From: Alitta virens
Taxonomy: Eukaryota; Annelida; Polychaeta; Phyllodocida; Nereididae
Length of the DNA stretch: 64,000 nucleotides
Assembly (NCBI GenBank): GCA_932294295.1
Contig: OW028573.1
Span: forward strand, 60,303,829-60,367,828
Direction of reading: 5' to 3'
The notes under the pieces are model-generated. The model saw only the letters and a list, made by a program, of their open reading frames with translations, searched no databases and was not told where the DNA came from. Both the position numbers and the translations under genes were made by a program. Positions 25,001 to 48,639 of this stretch are shown here, in pieces (position 1 is the stretch's first letter; the number at the start of each line of letters is the position of its first letter).

Positions 25001-26557
25001 GGACAAAATCTGCTTTTCAAATGGATACTGATCAGACATTCAACTGAGCATGCCTAGTTCAGGTTTTGGTCTGTCACTTGACACACAAATAGATAAGCCA
25101 TGCAAGTTACTTCACGACACTGGGTCTGATGTCATTTTATTACCATCCAGTATCATCCGCAGGCACACAAACTATGCTGTGCAGTGGAGGAGTCCCTGAG
25201 TATCATAACCAGCCTATGGACCAATATTTTCTTTTTAAAAACATCTAAATTAATCAGTTACCTTAAAACTTCTGCTTATACGTATAAATCCACATAGATA
25301 TGTTTGCAATGTTACTTTTCAGCAAAAACGTCTTATATAATCTTGTGGTATGTGGGTTTATTGGAATGGCGAGATTCGAGATACTGAAAATCAGAGGGTC
25401 TGGCATACTGCATGCAATTACAATCACAATACCATTGATTGCATATACTTCAGCTTTTACTTGTCCAGTCACACATTTATTAGCATATGATTAACATTCG
25501 TCCAAATTAATTCAAGCATCAGGGTGTTTATGAAGTATCACCTGAGGCACCAAGACGATCATTGGGGCATCACCCTTTGTCACAGGTGTCTATAGTTACT
25601 ATCACTGCCATGCAGGATCCAGGGGTGTCTGGTAGGGGTAGATAGGAAGGGGGAGGGGTTTTTAAGGATAGGGGTAACAGAAAGGGGTAAGAAGAGTGTT
25701 TGGGTGATGGGAGGTTACAGAGGAGGGTGACACTCCTTTGAACCCCGATGCTTCAGATATGACCTGATGCTGACAGGATGCATAATTAAAGCTGGCCAAA
25801 CCGACCCAATAACAAACTCAGGTGCAGAATGCCACAATGCAGCTTATCAGTAATGACAGGTCTTATTAGCATCACAATTACCCTGGAGTTTGCAAGGTCA
25901 AGTAATTGTAGAAGACATTTAACGCGTGTACATCCGATAGATGAGCAATTGAGAGAAATTAACACCTTTTTATCAATTTAGCCAATTTTCGAATCAAATT
26001 GTGTCATTTGTGAGCAGAAGTTCAACACAATCTAGGCCAGATAAAGTTACATTACCATGAAAAAAACATTTAAAAAAAGCTCCACTATCATTAAAGAAGA
26101 ATGTAATGTAATATAAGTATAATGTGTCACTACATCTCAAACTTGAGGGTTATTTTTGTTGTTTTTCAATAAAATGTTCACCCTCTTTTTTTCGTCTTGT
26201 ACTACACGTTATGGTAAATAAAAGGTATTATCATTTGTGAAACGCTTTATGATAAAGATGGAACTGAATTTAGTTCAAATTGTATGCAGTATATAACTAG
26301 AGACCAGAGGTCTGTACCAGATCCAGACTGAAATATGCAGTCTCTATAAGTGGCACCTAATTAGACATGGCCATTGAAATAACTTTGAAAATAACGAGAA
26401 TCTAATCGATTGAGGACACAAAATCCATGAATGGTTGAATTAACTTAATACTTGATTGGTTATAAGGGTGGGCTCTTGTGTGGGGGAAATTAGGCAAAGT
26501 GGGACTAAGGGTTTTTAACCGTTGCCCCGGGGGCTCAATCTGGGCCATTTGTCTTGT

Positions 26558-26565
26558 ATGCAAAT
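26558..26565 (+). promoter_or_regulatory. POU octamer ATGCAAAT
   Basis: Exact match to the octamer bound by POU-domain factors, embedded in CTTGTATGCAAATACAAG, which is itself a near-palindrome. Confidence 0.45.
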
Positions 26566-27815
26566 ACAAGTAATGCAATAAAAATGAAGTTGTGGTGGTG
26601 GTGCTGGAGCATTGCTTGATGGGTTAATATCTCTTGTAAGCCAATAGAAAACTGGTGAAGCTTAAAGTGAAATGAATTCAATAGAGCGTGGCACCATTCC
26701 CTGCTCTAGGTGAGAGAGAGGGAAGTCCATTTTGACATCTTTAGTGGTGTTTGGTTACAGTAATTTGTAATTTATGGGGGATATCATTTGGTTGGTAGGA
26801 CATGAGCCACTTGCAGGTTAGCTCTTGCTGTGATGTATGGAGAGAAGCTGTGAGACTGACCACTCCGATGTCCACTTGGTTGTCCAGCTGGAGTCCAGTG
26901 AGCTTGCCCGGTGACCTTGGCCCAGCACCCCTGCGAAGGGACAAAGCCCAGCCACGCGCCCTCCAACAATACCCTGCCTAGGGCCTCCAGGTGGGGTTAT
27001 TTTGCCCCTCTGCCTCTAATATGAATTATGGTGGCTTTTGAGAGGGTATCGGTCAGGCTTTGCTGCCAACTGACTTTCTGGCGTTTGCAGGCTAGCTCGG
27101 GGTGGGGGACACTTTGATCGTGACCTTGACACGACCTTGCAAGGGCCACAATGAGAGAGGTGTTGGCGAGGCGGTCAGTCGGGACCTTTTGGGCACCCCG
27201 TGTCATCCCAGCTGCTCTCCTAGGTCCCCCTGTCCTCACACAATAGCGCACCCTTCTGCACCCTCACTGTGTGCCCTGGCTAATAACCCTCTAATAGATT
27301 AGAGAACTTATTTTCGCAGCCATATTTCATGGCCTGGCTGCACATATGGCGACAGGGGATGGGAGACAGATTAATTTGTCCATTGTGAGTTGCAGGACTC
27401 AGTCACAAAGTCAAACTGTCCAAAGCTCCTTTGAGCTGCAAGGACAATGGCTCAATAGTCCTTGGGAGCGGCATTGTTTTGGTCAGCTATGGCTGAGGAC
27501 CCTTTGCTTGACATTTTGTTGACTCTGATGTGTTGTCAATATTTAAACATTTTCGGGCACACATTTTGTGCTTGTATACAGCCTGCTTCTCCCTGTCTGC
27601 CCTCCTTATTCCCTCCCCTGTCATTAGCTCGCTCTAAAGCTGCACCAACACACTTCGTGTTTCCACTGCCTGTTGCTTTCATGTCCTTGTCAATTTTTCC
27701 ATGACTTTGTCTCAGGCAATTTTGCATTAAGCCAGACTGGCATTCGACGGCCCGGTATGTAAATGAAAGTGGGCGTCGCATTAGCAGCAAAATATCTCAC
27801 TTAATTAACCCATCA

Positions 27816-27823
27816 ATTTGCAT
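27816..27823 (-). promoter_or_regulatory. POU octamer (minus strand)
   Basis: ATTTGCAT on the plus strand is the reverse complement of the octamer. It lies about 40 bases beyond the MRPS9 poly(A) signal. Confidence 0.4.
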
Positions 27824-27860
27824 GTTTAATAAACATGACAGGAACATGTGGAGTGGACTG

Positions 27861-27866
27861 TTTATT
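27861..27866 (-). terminator. MRPS9 polyadenylation signal
   Basis: TTTATT on the plus strand is AATAAA on the MRPS9 strand, about 200 bases after the stop codon. Confidence 0.55.
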
Positions 27867-28066
27867 CAATGCAAGAACATTTTCGTACAAGTTTTTAAAA
27901 GAGCACTAAAGAGTCTGAAGTACTGAAGCGATGCTAAGTGCACCGCATCAGCGGATGTTACGGTTGCAGCCAAGTCCCCTGGAAGTTGCAGATGAATTTG
28001 GGAAGCTGATGATATGATGAGGCAATGATGAGGATGAGGAGGCAGGATGCTTCTTGTTGCTGCTAC

Positions 28067-39640
<11,574 letters not shown>

Positions 39641-40323
39641 GATTGACAGCTTACTGGACTGTGCTGCCATCTGACGTTTGGAGAATGACTGACTGCTGGT
39701 GGCCCCTGGCGGTAATTGACATAAACATAGGCTGTATGCACAGCGAACCCTCAGCAAATACGTACAGTTACGTCTTGCAGTCAGGCAACAAGCCTGCTAA
39801 TTTTTTTTGCTTTCTTTGCTTCCAATGCCACACTGGCACGGCTTGGATGTACTGGCATGGATTTACTTTTTTTTTCTAGGGGAAGGGAAGTACCAACCAT
39901 AAAGATGGGTTAATTTAATCCCCCTCCCCAAGCATCCGCGCCATTGGTTGACAAATGTCACTTTCAGGCCTATAGATACATCGCATGCATAAGACATAAT
40001 ACCATTTTTATAATATAGCTTTATTAATTTTTTTCCAGAAATCAAATAAAAAGAGAAACAAGGAAGGTAATTTTTAAAAGTTCATATTTTAAAATTTAGT
40101 TCTATAGGCTTGAGAATTTTGGAAAACTCAGTAATCCACGTGTTGTTTCATTCCTTATAATATCATATGAAATGAGACATGGATTTCACACATCGCATAA
40201 AAAGTGCTAATAAATCAGTGTTCAAATCTTCTATGGTAGTGGCGTGTTATTTTTTAAGCAACACTATTGGTGTCCATTGCGAATAGGTATAGGTATGAAT
40301 TTCAAAGTTCAATCAATATAAGG
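39641..40323. other. Intergenic spacer: MRPS9 promoter side and 3' end of the next gene
   Basis: About 680 bases separate the MRPS9 start from the stop codon of the next minus-strand gene. The first 100 bases, which should hold the MRPS9 promoter and 5' UTR, include TGCTGCCATCTGACG and CTGGTGGCCCCTGGCGG, both partly CTCF-like. The rest is AT-rich. Confidence 0.4.
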
Positions 40324-43300
40324 CTATTTAGTGGTCACCCTTTCCTGAACAGTAGTCGTGCTTTCATTGAATGAAGATACAATAGGTGTTGTGCTTTCGA
40401 GGATGTCAGTGCTTGCAACAGCAGAAGTTGTTTCAATGGTGTCGAAGGTCATCACTTCGCAGAGGGACCAGACAGGAGGTCTCTTCCAGGTTTGGATGAA
40501 GCCAACAAAGATTATAGTGGATCTCACATTGTAACAGTTGTAGAAACACGAGGTATATCCATTTTCTTTGCCTTGACCCACCAATGGGCAGGCCCACATG
40601 AATGTAGTAAACACTACCAACTGGGAATTCCCACATGATCCAAGTTCTTTAAATAGCATTTTTACCGCCAGAGGGAGCCTGTCATGAACCAGTAGTCGAA
40701 GGTAGATACTGGGCAGTGAGGTCGTGACCTGCATGAATCAATAATTATTATGTACATTGGAAATCGAATAGTTTCACATTCTCTTTACTGGCATTTCACT
40801 TTATACACACACAATTAACGCTTAATTGCTACATTTTACTGATATCCAGGTATGTTAAATTAGCAAAATGTGATGTTAATGGTCTTTGAAGAGCAATCAA
40901 CATTAATCAGACCACTGAAGTGGAACCAGACATCTACTCAACACAAACTACGTCCAGTAAATTAAGGGCATGACGTTTAACATGGTGATGGCCAATACAA
41001 AACCTGACGTCGGCCTACTTGGTACCAACAGATGAATTAAATTAACCTGTGTGTATGTAATTAGTGTAATGGCAGTAAGAACATAATATTTAGTTCACAG
41101 ATCTATCCTTATATGAGTTGGATTAAGGAGATGTCCCAGCCTTATTACATTTTAATGGTTCGTTGCGGCATGCAAAATAGGTAAATATGGTGCTGCATAG
41201 TATAATATGTCACACATGCAGTCATTCTGAAGACCTGTTTGCAGATTACATATATTTGGGATACTCACATAAAGACAGGTATTCGGGTCTCCATCATTGA
41301 TGATATCCCTTGTGCTTTCACTCACAGGAACGAATGGGATTTGATAGTTCTTGTTACACATGCCCGGTTCTGGGCTCTCAATAGGCTCAACTGAAGGAAA
41401 TTCGGCAGATATCAACAAATTTTATTACCGGTGGATCAGTCACGTATACACCGTCCTCTAAAAATATATCTTGACCACGTATCATAAGCATTTGTACATG
41501 CTCAAATGGTCGTTTTGGGGGGCATCAAAAACATTTTCTAGATATGCTCGTCATGTTGAAGCAATCAATGTACACACTACTAGTGTGCTTACCTGGCTAC
41601 ACTTGTACCTATGTTCATTTTACAACTATTTATTGTAATTTTTTCACATTTAGTATCAGGTAACACGGATTCGTTCTATTTGGATAAAAACCTTTACTAT
41701 GTGCATACTATACTATATCTCTTTGAGTTTCATACTACAAATAGAAATACTGTAATAAAAGTAATAGAGTCTCTAAAAATTAAAAACAGTTGTGGGTTTG
41801 ACATGATGTCAACCAAGTTACTTCAAAACGTGAAAATTGAAGTTTGTGATATAATTATGGTCATGATAAATCAGTCTTTTGTTTCAGGTATTTTCCCTGA
41901 TAACAAAAAAAAATGAAAAGAATAAAATCCAAAACTATAGACCTGTGTCTCTGCTTCCCAGTGTATCAAAGTTCTTTGAGCGCATTATTCATGGTCAACT
42001 TAATGAGTACTTTAGTTCCCTGAAATTATTTTACAAAAGTCAATATGGATTTAGACATTCTCACTCGACAGAATTGGCCGTGTTAGAATTGGTAGAATTA
42101 ATCATCACTGAAATGGACGTCAAAAAAGTACCCATTAATATTTATCTTGATTTATCAAAGGCCTTTGATACACTGGACCATGAAATACTTCTGTTTAAAT
42201 TAAAACACTATGGCGTGAAAGATCTTTCAGTGAAATTACTTCGTAGCTATTTAACTAACGGAGTGCAATATGTTGTTGTAGACAATATCAAGTCTAATCA
42301 TGTTCCACTACAGCTTGGTGTTCCACAAGGATCCATTCTTGGTCCTCTTTTATTAATCATTTATGTCAATGATCTTGTCAACGCTACTTCTGTCTTTCAT
42401 CCAATTGTTTATGCTGATGATACAACTCTTGTTGCTTCCCTGAATACTTTTCAGGGTGAAAGAAATCTAAATGATGAGTTGGTCAGCATGAGCAATTGGA
42501 TGAAGGCAAATAAGCTATCTATTAACAAAAGCAAAACGAAAGCCATGATTTTCCATGCACCCCAAAGAAGAGTTCAAATTCCTACTATTAAAATAGAAGA
42601 CTCTGTTATCGAATTTGTCAATGAATTTAACTTCATTGGCATAATGTTAGATAGACATCTAAATTGGAAAGCTCACCAAGATATGATTACAAAGAAATTG
42701 TCAAAAACAGTAGGCATTATGCACAGATTAAAAAATATGTTGCCTCTCTGTGCCTTGTTACATATATACAATTCCCTTGTGTTATCACACTTAAACTATG
42801 GAGCTCTCCTTTGGGGTTGGCAATGTCAAAATATATTCATTTTACAAAAAAAAGCTGTCAGAGCTCTTACTAACAGTAAATATAATTGTCATACTAGTGG
42901 TTTATTTAAAAAACTAAATCTTTTAAAATTCCATGATATCTGTGCACTGTGTGACCTGAAATTCTGCCATAAACGATTCAACAATGCCTTGCCACAGTAT
43001 TTTCTTGATTTACTACTGCTATTTAGAGATGATCCTCATTACTATGACACTCGAATAGCTGGTCAACTACGACTTCCCTTAATTAAACATGAATTTGCAA
43101 AACAGAGTATTAAGTATAGATTTATCAAAACACTTAATAATATGTCCATAACTTACAGAGAAAAACTAGAAACACATAGTTTAGATGGACTTAAGAAATA
43201 TGTGAAAAATAGCACTGTAGCATCTTATTCCGCGGACTGCAGTATTGAAAATTGCTATATGTATAAATGTTCATCCTACTGCTTCTTCATAATACTTTTC

Positions 43301-45338
43301 AACAATATATTCTTTAACTTGAGATGAGTCACGTAGATGAGACTACTGATGAGAGTAATTTCCATATTGTGTTTGATTTAATGTTCACTATGTAATATTA
43401 ATAGATCTCTCCAGATGGCCTCACGCTAGCAATAAAATATATTTATCTTTGTGAGGTCTCCTTGCGAAACAAATGTTTATAAATGAAAATATGAAAATAA
43501 ATTGTAAATATGTTTTTGTTTGGCAAAATAAAAAGAATCTGAATCTAAATCTTTGAAACACTTGCAAAAATCTTGCTTCATGAAAATTCCATATATACAA
43601 TTCCCTTGTGTTATCACACTCTTCTGTTAAAAAGGTATCTTACCATCGTAATATTTCCATTCTGAGGATGAATTGAAGCTCCCAAATGCTATGACGTTTA
43701 TGTCCATTGCTTTGTAATGCCCCAGTATCACATGCTCCCCAGCCTTCTGACCAAATCCCCATGAGATAGAACGATGGCCCCAGGACACCCAAAATGACTT
43801 GTCCTCTGTTGCATTCAAGTACCCTCCGGATTTCACTTGCATTCCCTCCAGTACACCTCTTCCAGAATGGCGAATACCAGACACTGTATTATTTCCAGGT
43901 TCCCCAATTGAAATTTCGTAGAAACTCTGGTTTTCAAATGTGTTTGTCTCATTAACAAACAACCCGATCAAGATGGTGTCATTGCTTCTCACTTTGAATG
44001 TAATAGCATTTGTTTCTTTGATGTTGTAAGGCAGGAAACTGTATTCATAACCAGAACCATCAAAAGTGATGTTGATTTCAGCTGTATCGGAAAATGTAAG
44101 TTTATGATTAATATATATATATACAGGGTTAGGGTGGTTACATGGAAAGTATGATGGAACGAAACAATTAAATCAAGAAATCTTGAAAAGCAGCAGGTCT
44201 AGATGCTTGTCAAAAGGTCCAAAAAGATTTTCCAAGTGGATTTAGAGTTGCAGTCAAAAATGTAAGTGCAAATGAACATAGGAGATCGCCATGGAAACTA
44301 CCGGTAAATACGAATATTCACAAAGTACAGTAAGAAAGTTTTTGAAATTCTGAGATGTATAGGCTTATACTTATTACTATACAGTCACGTTTGCTTGCAA
44401 TCAACTATCAAAACACAAAGTTTGATGGTCTAGAATTTCTAAGGCCCATAGCCACTTTGAATAAAAGATTCTAGGGAATTAGTGCTATTCAGATTTAGTC
44501 AAATGTTCGTACAAGTTAGTTAACTTTCTGTTATAGTAGGATTCAAAATAAATGTCCACTAGTTTTTGGGTCATATTTTGCCATAAAATGCACAGGGCAG
44601 CACAAGATGGACAGAAATGTTCGCAACAATTAAAATCCCAACTTTCCAGCTACTAAAACACTTCTGGGAAAGAAATAACTTGAAGTTGCTATCTTCACCA
44701 TTATAATTTGCAACTTCTCGACGAAATGGCGAAAATTACCATAGCAAAGATTGGAAACTTGAAGTTAATTGGTGCAGAGGGATATTTTTATGGGTTAGAA
44801 AGTTGGGATTTGATTTATTAGTAAAATTCCTGTCCAATTTGTGCTGCTCCAAGCAATCGGGAGACTTTCATACTTCATTGCAATTGATTGAATTTCAGAT
44901 AAATGTGAATGTCTTTTCAACTCATCTCATCTCATCCCATCTGTTAATTCAGGTAATTGTCCACTGTTTTGTCACAGGCAATATATGGTATGAAATGATT
45001 ATGGAGATGTGTTTGCCCCCTTGTCAGAGATGTATAAGTATCTTAAAGGGGGCATCCTTGATTGTTTATGTATAATCAAAATAAAAGTGTCTGTCTGTCT
45101 GTATAGTCAGTGTCCTCTATGTTATTAGTCATATTAACTAACTTCTTAGTCAAAACAAATGACACTGAATAAGCCTATACAGGCTTGGTATCAGATTGAA
45201 ACACATTGTGCAATTGTTTTCTAAGCTAATGTAACGCCAAATACCTGCATTGCAATTAGTGATAACTGAAGTCTCCAAAGAAAACCACAAGCCCAAAAGT
45301 TTGGCCAAGATGGCAAAAAAGCTGAGTCTCCAGAACAT
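40324..45338 (-). CDS. Secreted protein with Methyltransf_FA domain and Cys-rich lectin-like domain (complete)
   Basis: Four exons on the minus strand, 45245-45338, 43644-44081, 41269-41390 and 40324-40728, with matching phases, give 352 residues. Residues 1 to about 25 (MFWRLSFFAILAKLLGLWF) are a signal peptide with its own exon. Residues about 32-177 match the domain named after farnesoic acid O-methyltransferase (SFYEISIGEPGNN, FWVSWGHRSISWGFG, SEWKYYDG). In secreted animal proteins this domain is probably a binding module rather than an enzyme. Residues about 180-312 hold seven cysteines and end VWSLCEV, resembling divergent F5/8C or fucolectin-like galactose-binding domains, a weaker call. 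The tail is Ser/Thr-rich. Eight N-glycosylation sequons support an extracellular place. A LINE sits in the intron between exons 2 and 3. Confidence 0.82.
41640..43560 (+). mobile_element. 5'-truncated CR1/jockey-like non-LTR retrotransposon (LINE)
   Basis: The insertion is antisense to the host gene, in its intron. It keeps the reverse transcriptase but lacks the upstream endonuclease and ORF1, as usual for 5'-truncated LINEs. Reverse-transcriptase similarity starts upstream of the main open frame, near 41750 (IKNSCGFDMMSTKLLQ), and shifts frame in a run of nine A at about 41906-41914. The 3' end carries AATAAA-rich sequence and a short GAATCT-type tandem repeat (near 43535-43555), like the 3' ends of CR1/L2 elements. 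The exact left border is not determined. Clade assignment is by general resemblance. Confidence 0.8.
41879..43327 (+). CDS. Reverse transcriptase of the LINE (N-terminus frameshifted)
   Basis: Open frame of 482 codons. From about 41930 it shows the non-LTR reverse transcriptase blocks in order: NYRPVSLLPSVSKFFERI, YLDLSKAFDTLDH, GVPQGSILGPLLL and the catalytic YADDT at about residue 178, followed by a thumb/C-terminal region with LSHLNYGALLWG. The ATG at 41879 is not a true start: RT similarity continues upstream in another frame. The long uninterrupted frame suggests a fairly young insertion, but without an endonuclease it cannot act alone. Confidence 0.85.
   Translation: MFQVFSLITKKNEKNKIQNYRPVSLLPSVSKFFERIIHGQLNEYFSSLKLFYKSQYGFRHSHSTELAVLELVELIITEMDVKKVPINIYLDLSKAFDTLDHEILLFKLKHYGVKDLSVKLLRSYLTNGVQYVVVDNIKSNHVPLQLGVPQGSILGPLLLIIYVNDLVNATSVFHPIVYADDTTLVASLNTFQGERNLNDELVSMSNWMKANKLSINKSKTKAMIFHAPQRRVQIPTIKIEDSVIEFVNEFNFIGIMLDRHLNWKAHQDMITKKLSKTVGIMHRLKNMLPLCALLHIYNSLVLSHLNYGALLWGWQCQNIFILQKKAVRALTNSKYNCHTSGLFKKLNLLKFHDICALCDLKFCHKRFNNALPQYFLDLLLLFRDDPHYYDTRIAGQLRLPLIKHEFAKQSIKYRFIKTLNNMSITYREKLETHSLDGLKKYVKNSTVASYSADCSIENCYMYKCSSYCFFIILFNNIFFNLR
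43590..43620 (+). repeat. 31-bp exact duplicate of part of the LINE reverse transcriptase frame
   Basis: These 31 bases are identical and in the same orientation to 42761-42791 inside the reverse-transcriptase frame. They lie about 30 bases after the LINE 3' repeat and 24 bases before the splice donor of the host gene's exon 2. Confidence 0.9.
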
Positions 45339-48300
45339 AGCAGTTAAGTGAAGAGTTGGGTCTGAAGTGACTGTTCTTACGTGGGAATATTTAAGATCGT
45401 TCTCTAATTACTGATGCGGTTAAGGAAAATTGCCCTGTTCATTGTAAGTCTTCATTTAGTCAATATTGTCACCTTCCAATATTGACTACAGACCAATCAT
45501 ATATTAGATTCATGAAACGTGTAATATTGTATAACACCGGAGATTTCGAACGTTTACCAACATCCATTCTCTTGCAGTGCACATGAAACCTTTTGAGGAG
45601 CTCGTTTGGTTAAATTGACCAATCATCTGCAAGAGAGGAACAGGAATCGACCAATTTACAATTACGAAGTAACGTGGCAAAAGTTTTCAATGAAATACTA
45701 ATGTACGAGTTGACTGACCCGTAAATCTGGAGCCATATATGCAATATATGGCCTGACTCTTGTGACGCAGTAGTGAGCTCAGAATATAAATGTGCCCAAA
45801 TATTGTGCTTGTATATTCGAAAATATAAACTAAGCATCAACAGAAACGTATCCTGGGAATTTTTTATAGTAGTGTACTGTTTTAAGCCCTTTGTGACAAT
45901 TACTTTGACAAGAGCTATGTCCCTTCTGAAGTCCTGGGAAATTTTGTGCAGGGCTTGCATAAGCAGTTGTCCAACTGACGGTTACTGCAGCTCTTTCTGC
46001 ACAGGACTAGCATGGTCCTGCAGGTACCACACTGCATGCCTGTCTTGGTTAAGAAGTTTGTTCATTCATAGTACTTTTGTCATACTGCCAAGCCAAGTTT
46101 CCCTTGCGAAGATCTAAGGCAGGGCAACACGCTTTTTTCAGTGTATTTATTCTTTTAAAGAAGTCTGAACACAGCGTTTGCCATAAGTTTCATCACTAAT
46201 AAATCTTAAGGATTGGTTTATCCGGGAGTAATCAAGTATGACCTGATCGTAGGGGTTAAATGACATAATAGACAAAACCCTGACAATAGGTTTCAGTATA
46301 AATCATGTAACAAAACAAGAGTGATAATTATCTTCATATTAATTTAAGATGGAAACTAGTCTAGAGGAACCTGTCGTAGCCTACTGACTATGATTTAAAT
46401 GTTACTGTACCGAATGCTGCAAAATTTCAGAACTCTCTTGTTAAAAAACTTATACAAGTTTGTGTGCTGCAAATGCCTTTTTCCATTTCTATATATATTG
46501 ATGCACTAAGTATGTATTTATTAGCAAATTCCACCAATTATACTATTTACTGTATGCACTTGAAACTTTTAAAGTGGTTTGTATGAGGGTAAAGGATATT
46601 TAAATCGATATAATACTATTTCTTCTTATGCAACGTGATCAATGTGTAATTTCTCAGTGACAGTAACTGTGGGAGTTACCAGCATTTAACAACTTAAACG
46701 GTGAGAAATTGAGCAAATTTGCATTCGTAATTCGTTCGTGCTTGTGTCCAATTCCAGCTGAGTGCTTCATTGACGCCAAGTTGATATAACGACTGTAGGC
46801 CTATACAACAAATAAAAACTCTCTGTCAGTTACAAAACGAAAAAATAATAAATCATCTATAAGTTGGTCATGTGATGAAACTAACACCACATTCAGTTTT
46901 GTGCAATTAGAAAATTTACTTGCATTTTGGAAATCATATCGCCATCAGCTTTAACTCATGCAATATGAATTCAAAATGCAAATAATCATTCTGAACAGCA
47001 TGTTGCATGTATTGTATTAATTTCCTGACCAAACAAAACGCTTGGAAGCTTGAAGTTTTATCTTCTTTTTGCTTCTATAATTACACACATTTTCGTCGAT
47101 AATTTTATAGATAAATATACATATATATAACATACAATTCTGTACATGAATCAAACAGGGATACACATAGCCTGGATACATAATATATATATCCTCAAAC
47201 TTTATGAAGTGTTGTTACAATTAACATATAATGAAATTAAATACGACAATCCTACTGTGCAAAAGATGTGCAAAAATTATGAGCATTTTAATGAAATTTA
47301 AATTGGCATGTGCCACAAGTGGTTGAATGTTTTCCTCTGTCCATGCTGAATGCAGCATATTCCAGCAGCCAAATGCCAATTTTCCACCCTACCTGGCTTT
47401 GTTATTTATAGTTTTGTCAATTTTGTCATCCTTGGGCAACTCAGCCTACTCAAGATGGCGTCCAAGATGGCCACCGGATATAAACATTGCACAGCATAGC
47501 TTTTGGGTCAAGGAATTCATTAGCTTTCAGTTAAGATATTGCCAAAGTTCTATTTCAGATAATAAATAAAATATGTATGATTTTGCCAAATAACGTAGGC
47601 CGAAAACGTCTAATTTTAACATGCTGGGTGGAGGAGTATGTATAATTATCCAACTTATACTGCCGGTTTTAAATACATTGATGGAGAGGTTCTCATAAAT
47701 ATTCAATATAGACTTTTCTACTTTCAGAATATCCCAAATAAGACCATGCCTTCCTTGGGCAATTCAAGAAATCCATTAGAAAATTCATTTGTGGTGATTT
47801 TATTCAAGATGATATTAAACTTGTGCATATAGCACACAAAATAACAAAGCTATGATTCTGTCACTCAGTGTTTCGAGAGCAGGATCAATGTCAATTTCAG
47901 AGCTAAATTGGTTTTTGTCAAAGGCAATTCAAGGTCTTGATGATACCAAAGTATCCTGAGCGCGTTGTCATAAGCTACCATCATAACTTTGGTAAGTTTC
48001 TTTGACTATATCATATTCCCTCACTGCAAAATATGCAGTGTCTTAAGAAATCAAGTTTCTTTCTTTCCAAGGGGATCTAATGCAACTTTCCTGTGATCTG
48101 TCTTTTGGGATGCTCTTGATGGGATATGTGGTCGCCCAACATTTTTGAAGGTATAACATTTGGATTCTCATCATTTGTTCTAGTTGTGGGTGAAGTAAAT
48201 CATATTATATATTACATGTATTTTGCTGCATTTCATTAATGGCTCTATCTCTCCGGAGACCTGAACTTAGAAAACATTGTGATTTGAAAATTGATGAACC

Positions 48301-48639
48301 GCTTGAATTATAATTCCATGTCACATGTGAAGCAGAAGTCCAAACTAATTTTGAGGTTCATACAAATATTCCAAATGATGATGCCTACATGTACGTTTAA
48401 AGTATAAATACACATTATTATGTATCTGGGAAAAAGGGTCAAAATGGGTTATAAGTAAATTTTACCTTATCTGGATCACATGAAAAACTGTTTTACAGAT
48501 TGTGTAATCCAGATAAAATATGTTTTTTAATAAATAAATATGAATACTCCTTTCTCATGTGTCTTAACCATCATAATTGAATAATCATGAGTACCCCTTC
48601 ATCAATGTATCGAAAAAGGAAGTTATATTATCAATGCTT
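45339..48639. other. Intergenic or 5' flank, AT-rich, no gene recognised
   Basis: Holds the promoter side of the secreted Methyltransf_FA gene. A 116-codon minus-strand open frame at 45610-45960 resembles nothing known to me and has no clear splice context. At 47450-47480 the sequence CAAGATGGCGTCCAAGATGG contains two YY1-like AAGATGGC motifs 13 bases apart. Otherwise nothing is seen. Confidence 0.45.

Larger units (their letters stand above)
25540..27840. promoter_or_regulatory. Candidate conserved non-coding block 3' of MRPS9, with two POU octamers
   Basis: Gene-free, largely repeat-free and G+C-richer in its right two thirds. It contains two perfect octamers, ATGCAAAT at 26558-26565 and ATTTGCAT at 27816-27823, and homeodomain cores such as TTAATTAACC. 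No exon was recognised. Enhancer function is inferred from texture and motif content. Confidence 0.38.

Noticed and set aside
45013..45053. TGCCCCCTT ... AAGGGGGCA inverted repeat and TTAAAGGGGG, resembling a T2-type MITE end
   Set aside because: Only nine bases pair, over a 40-bp span, and no second TTAA-flanked end was found.
45610..45960. 116-codon minus-strand frame upstream of the Methyltransf_FA gene
   Set aside because: No family recognised and no credible splice sites. It does not resemble the neighbouring gene or its pseudogene.
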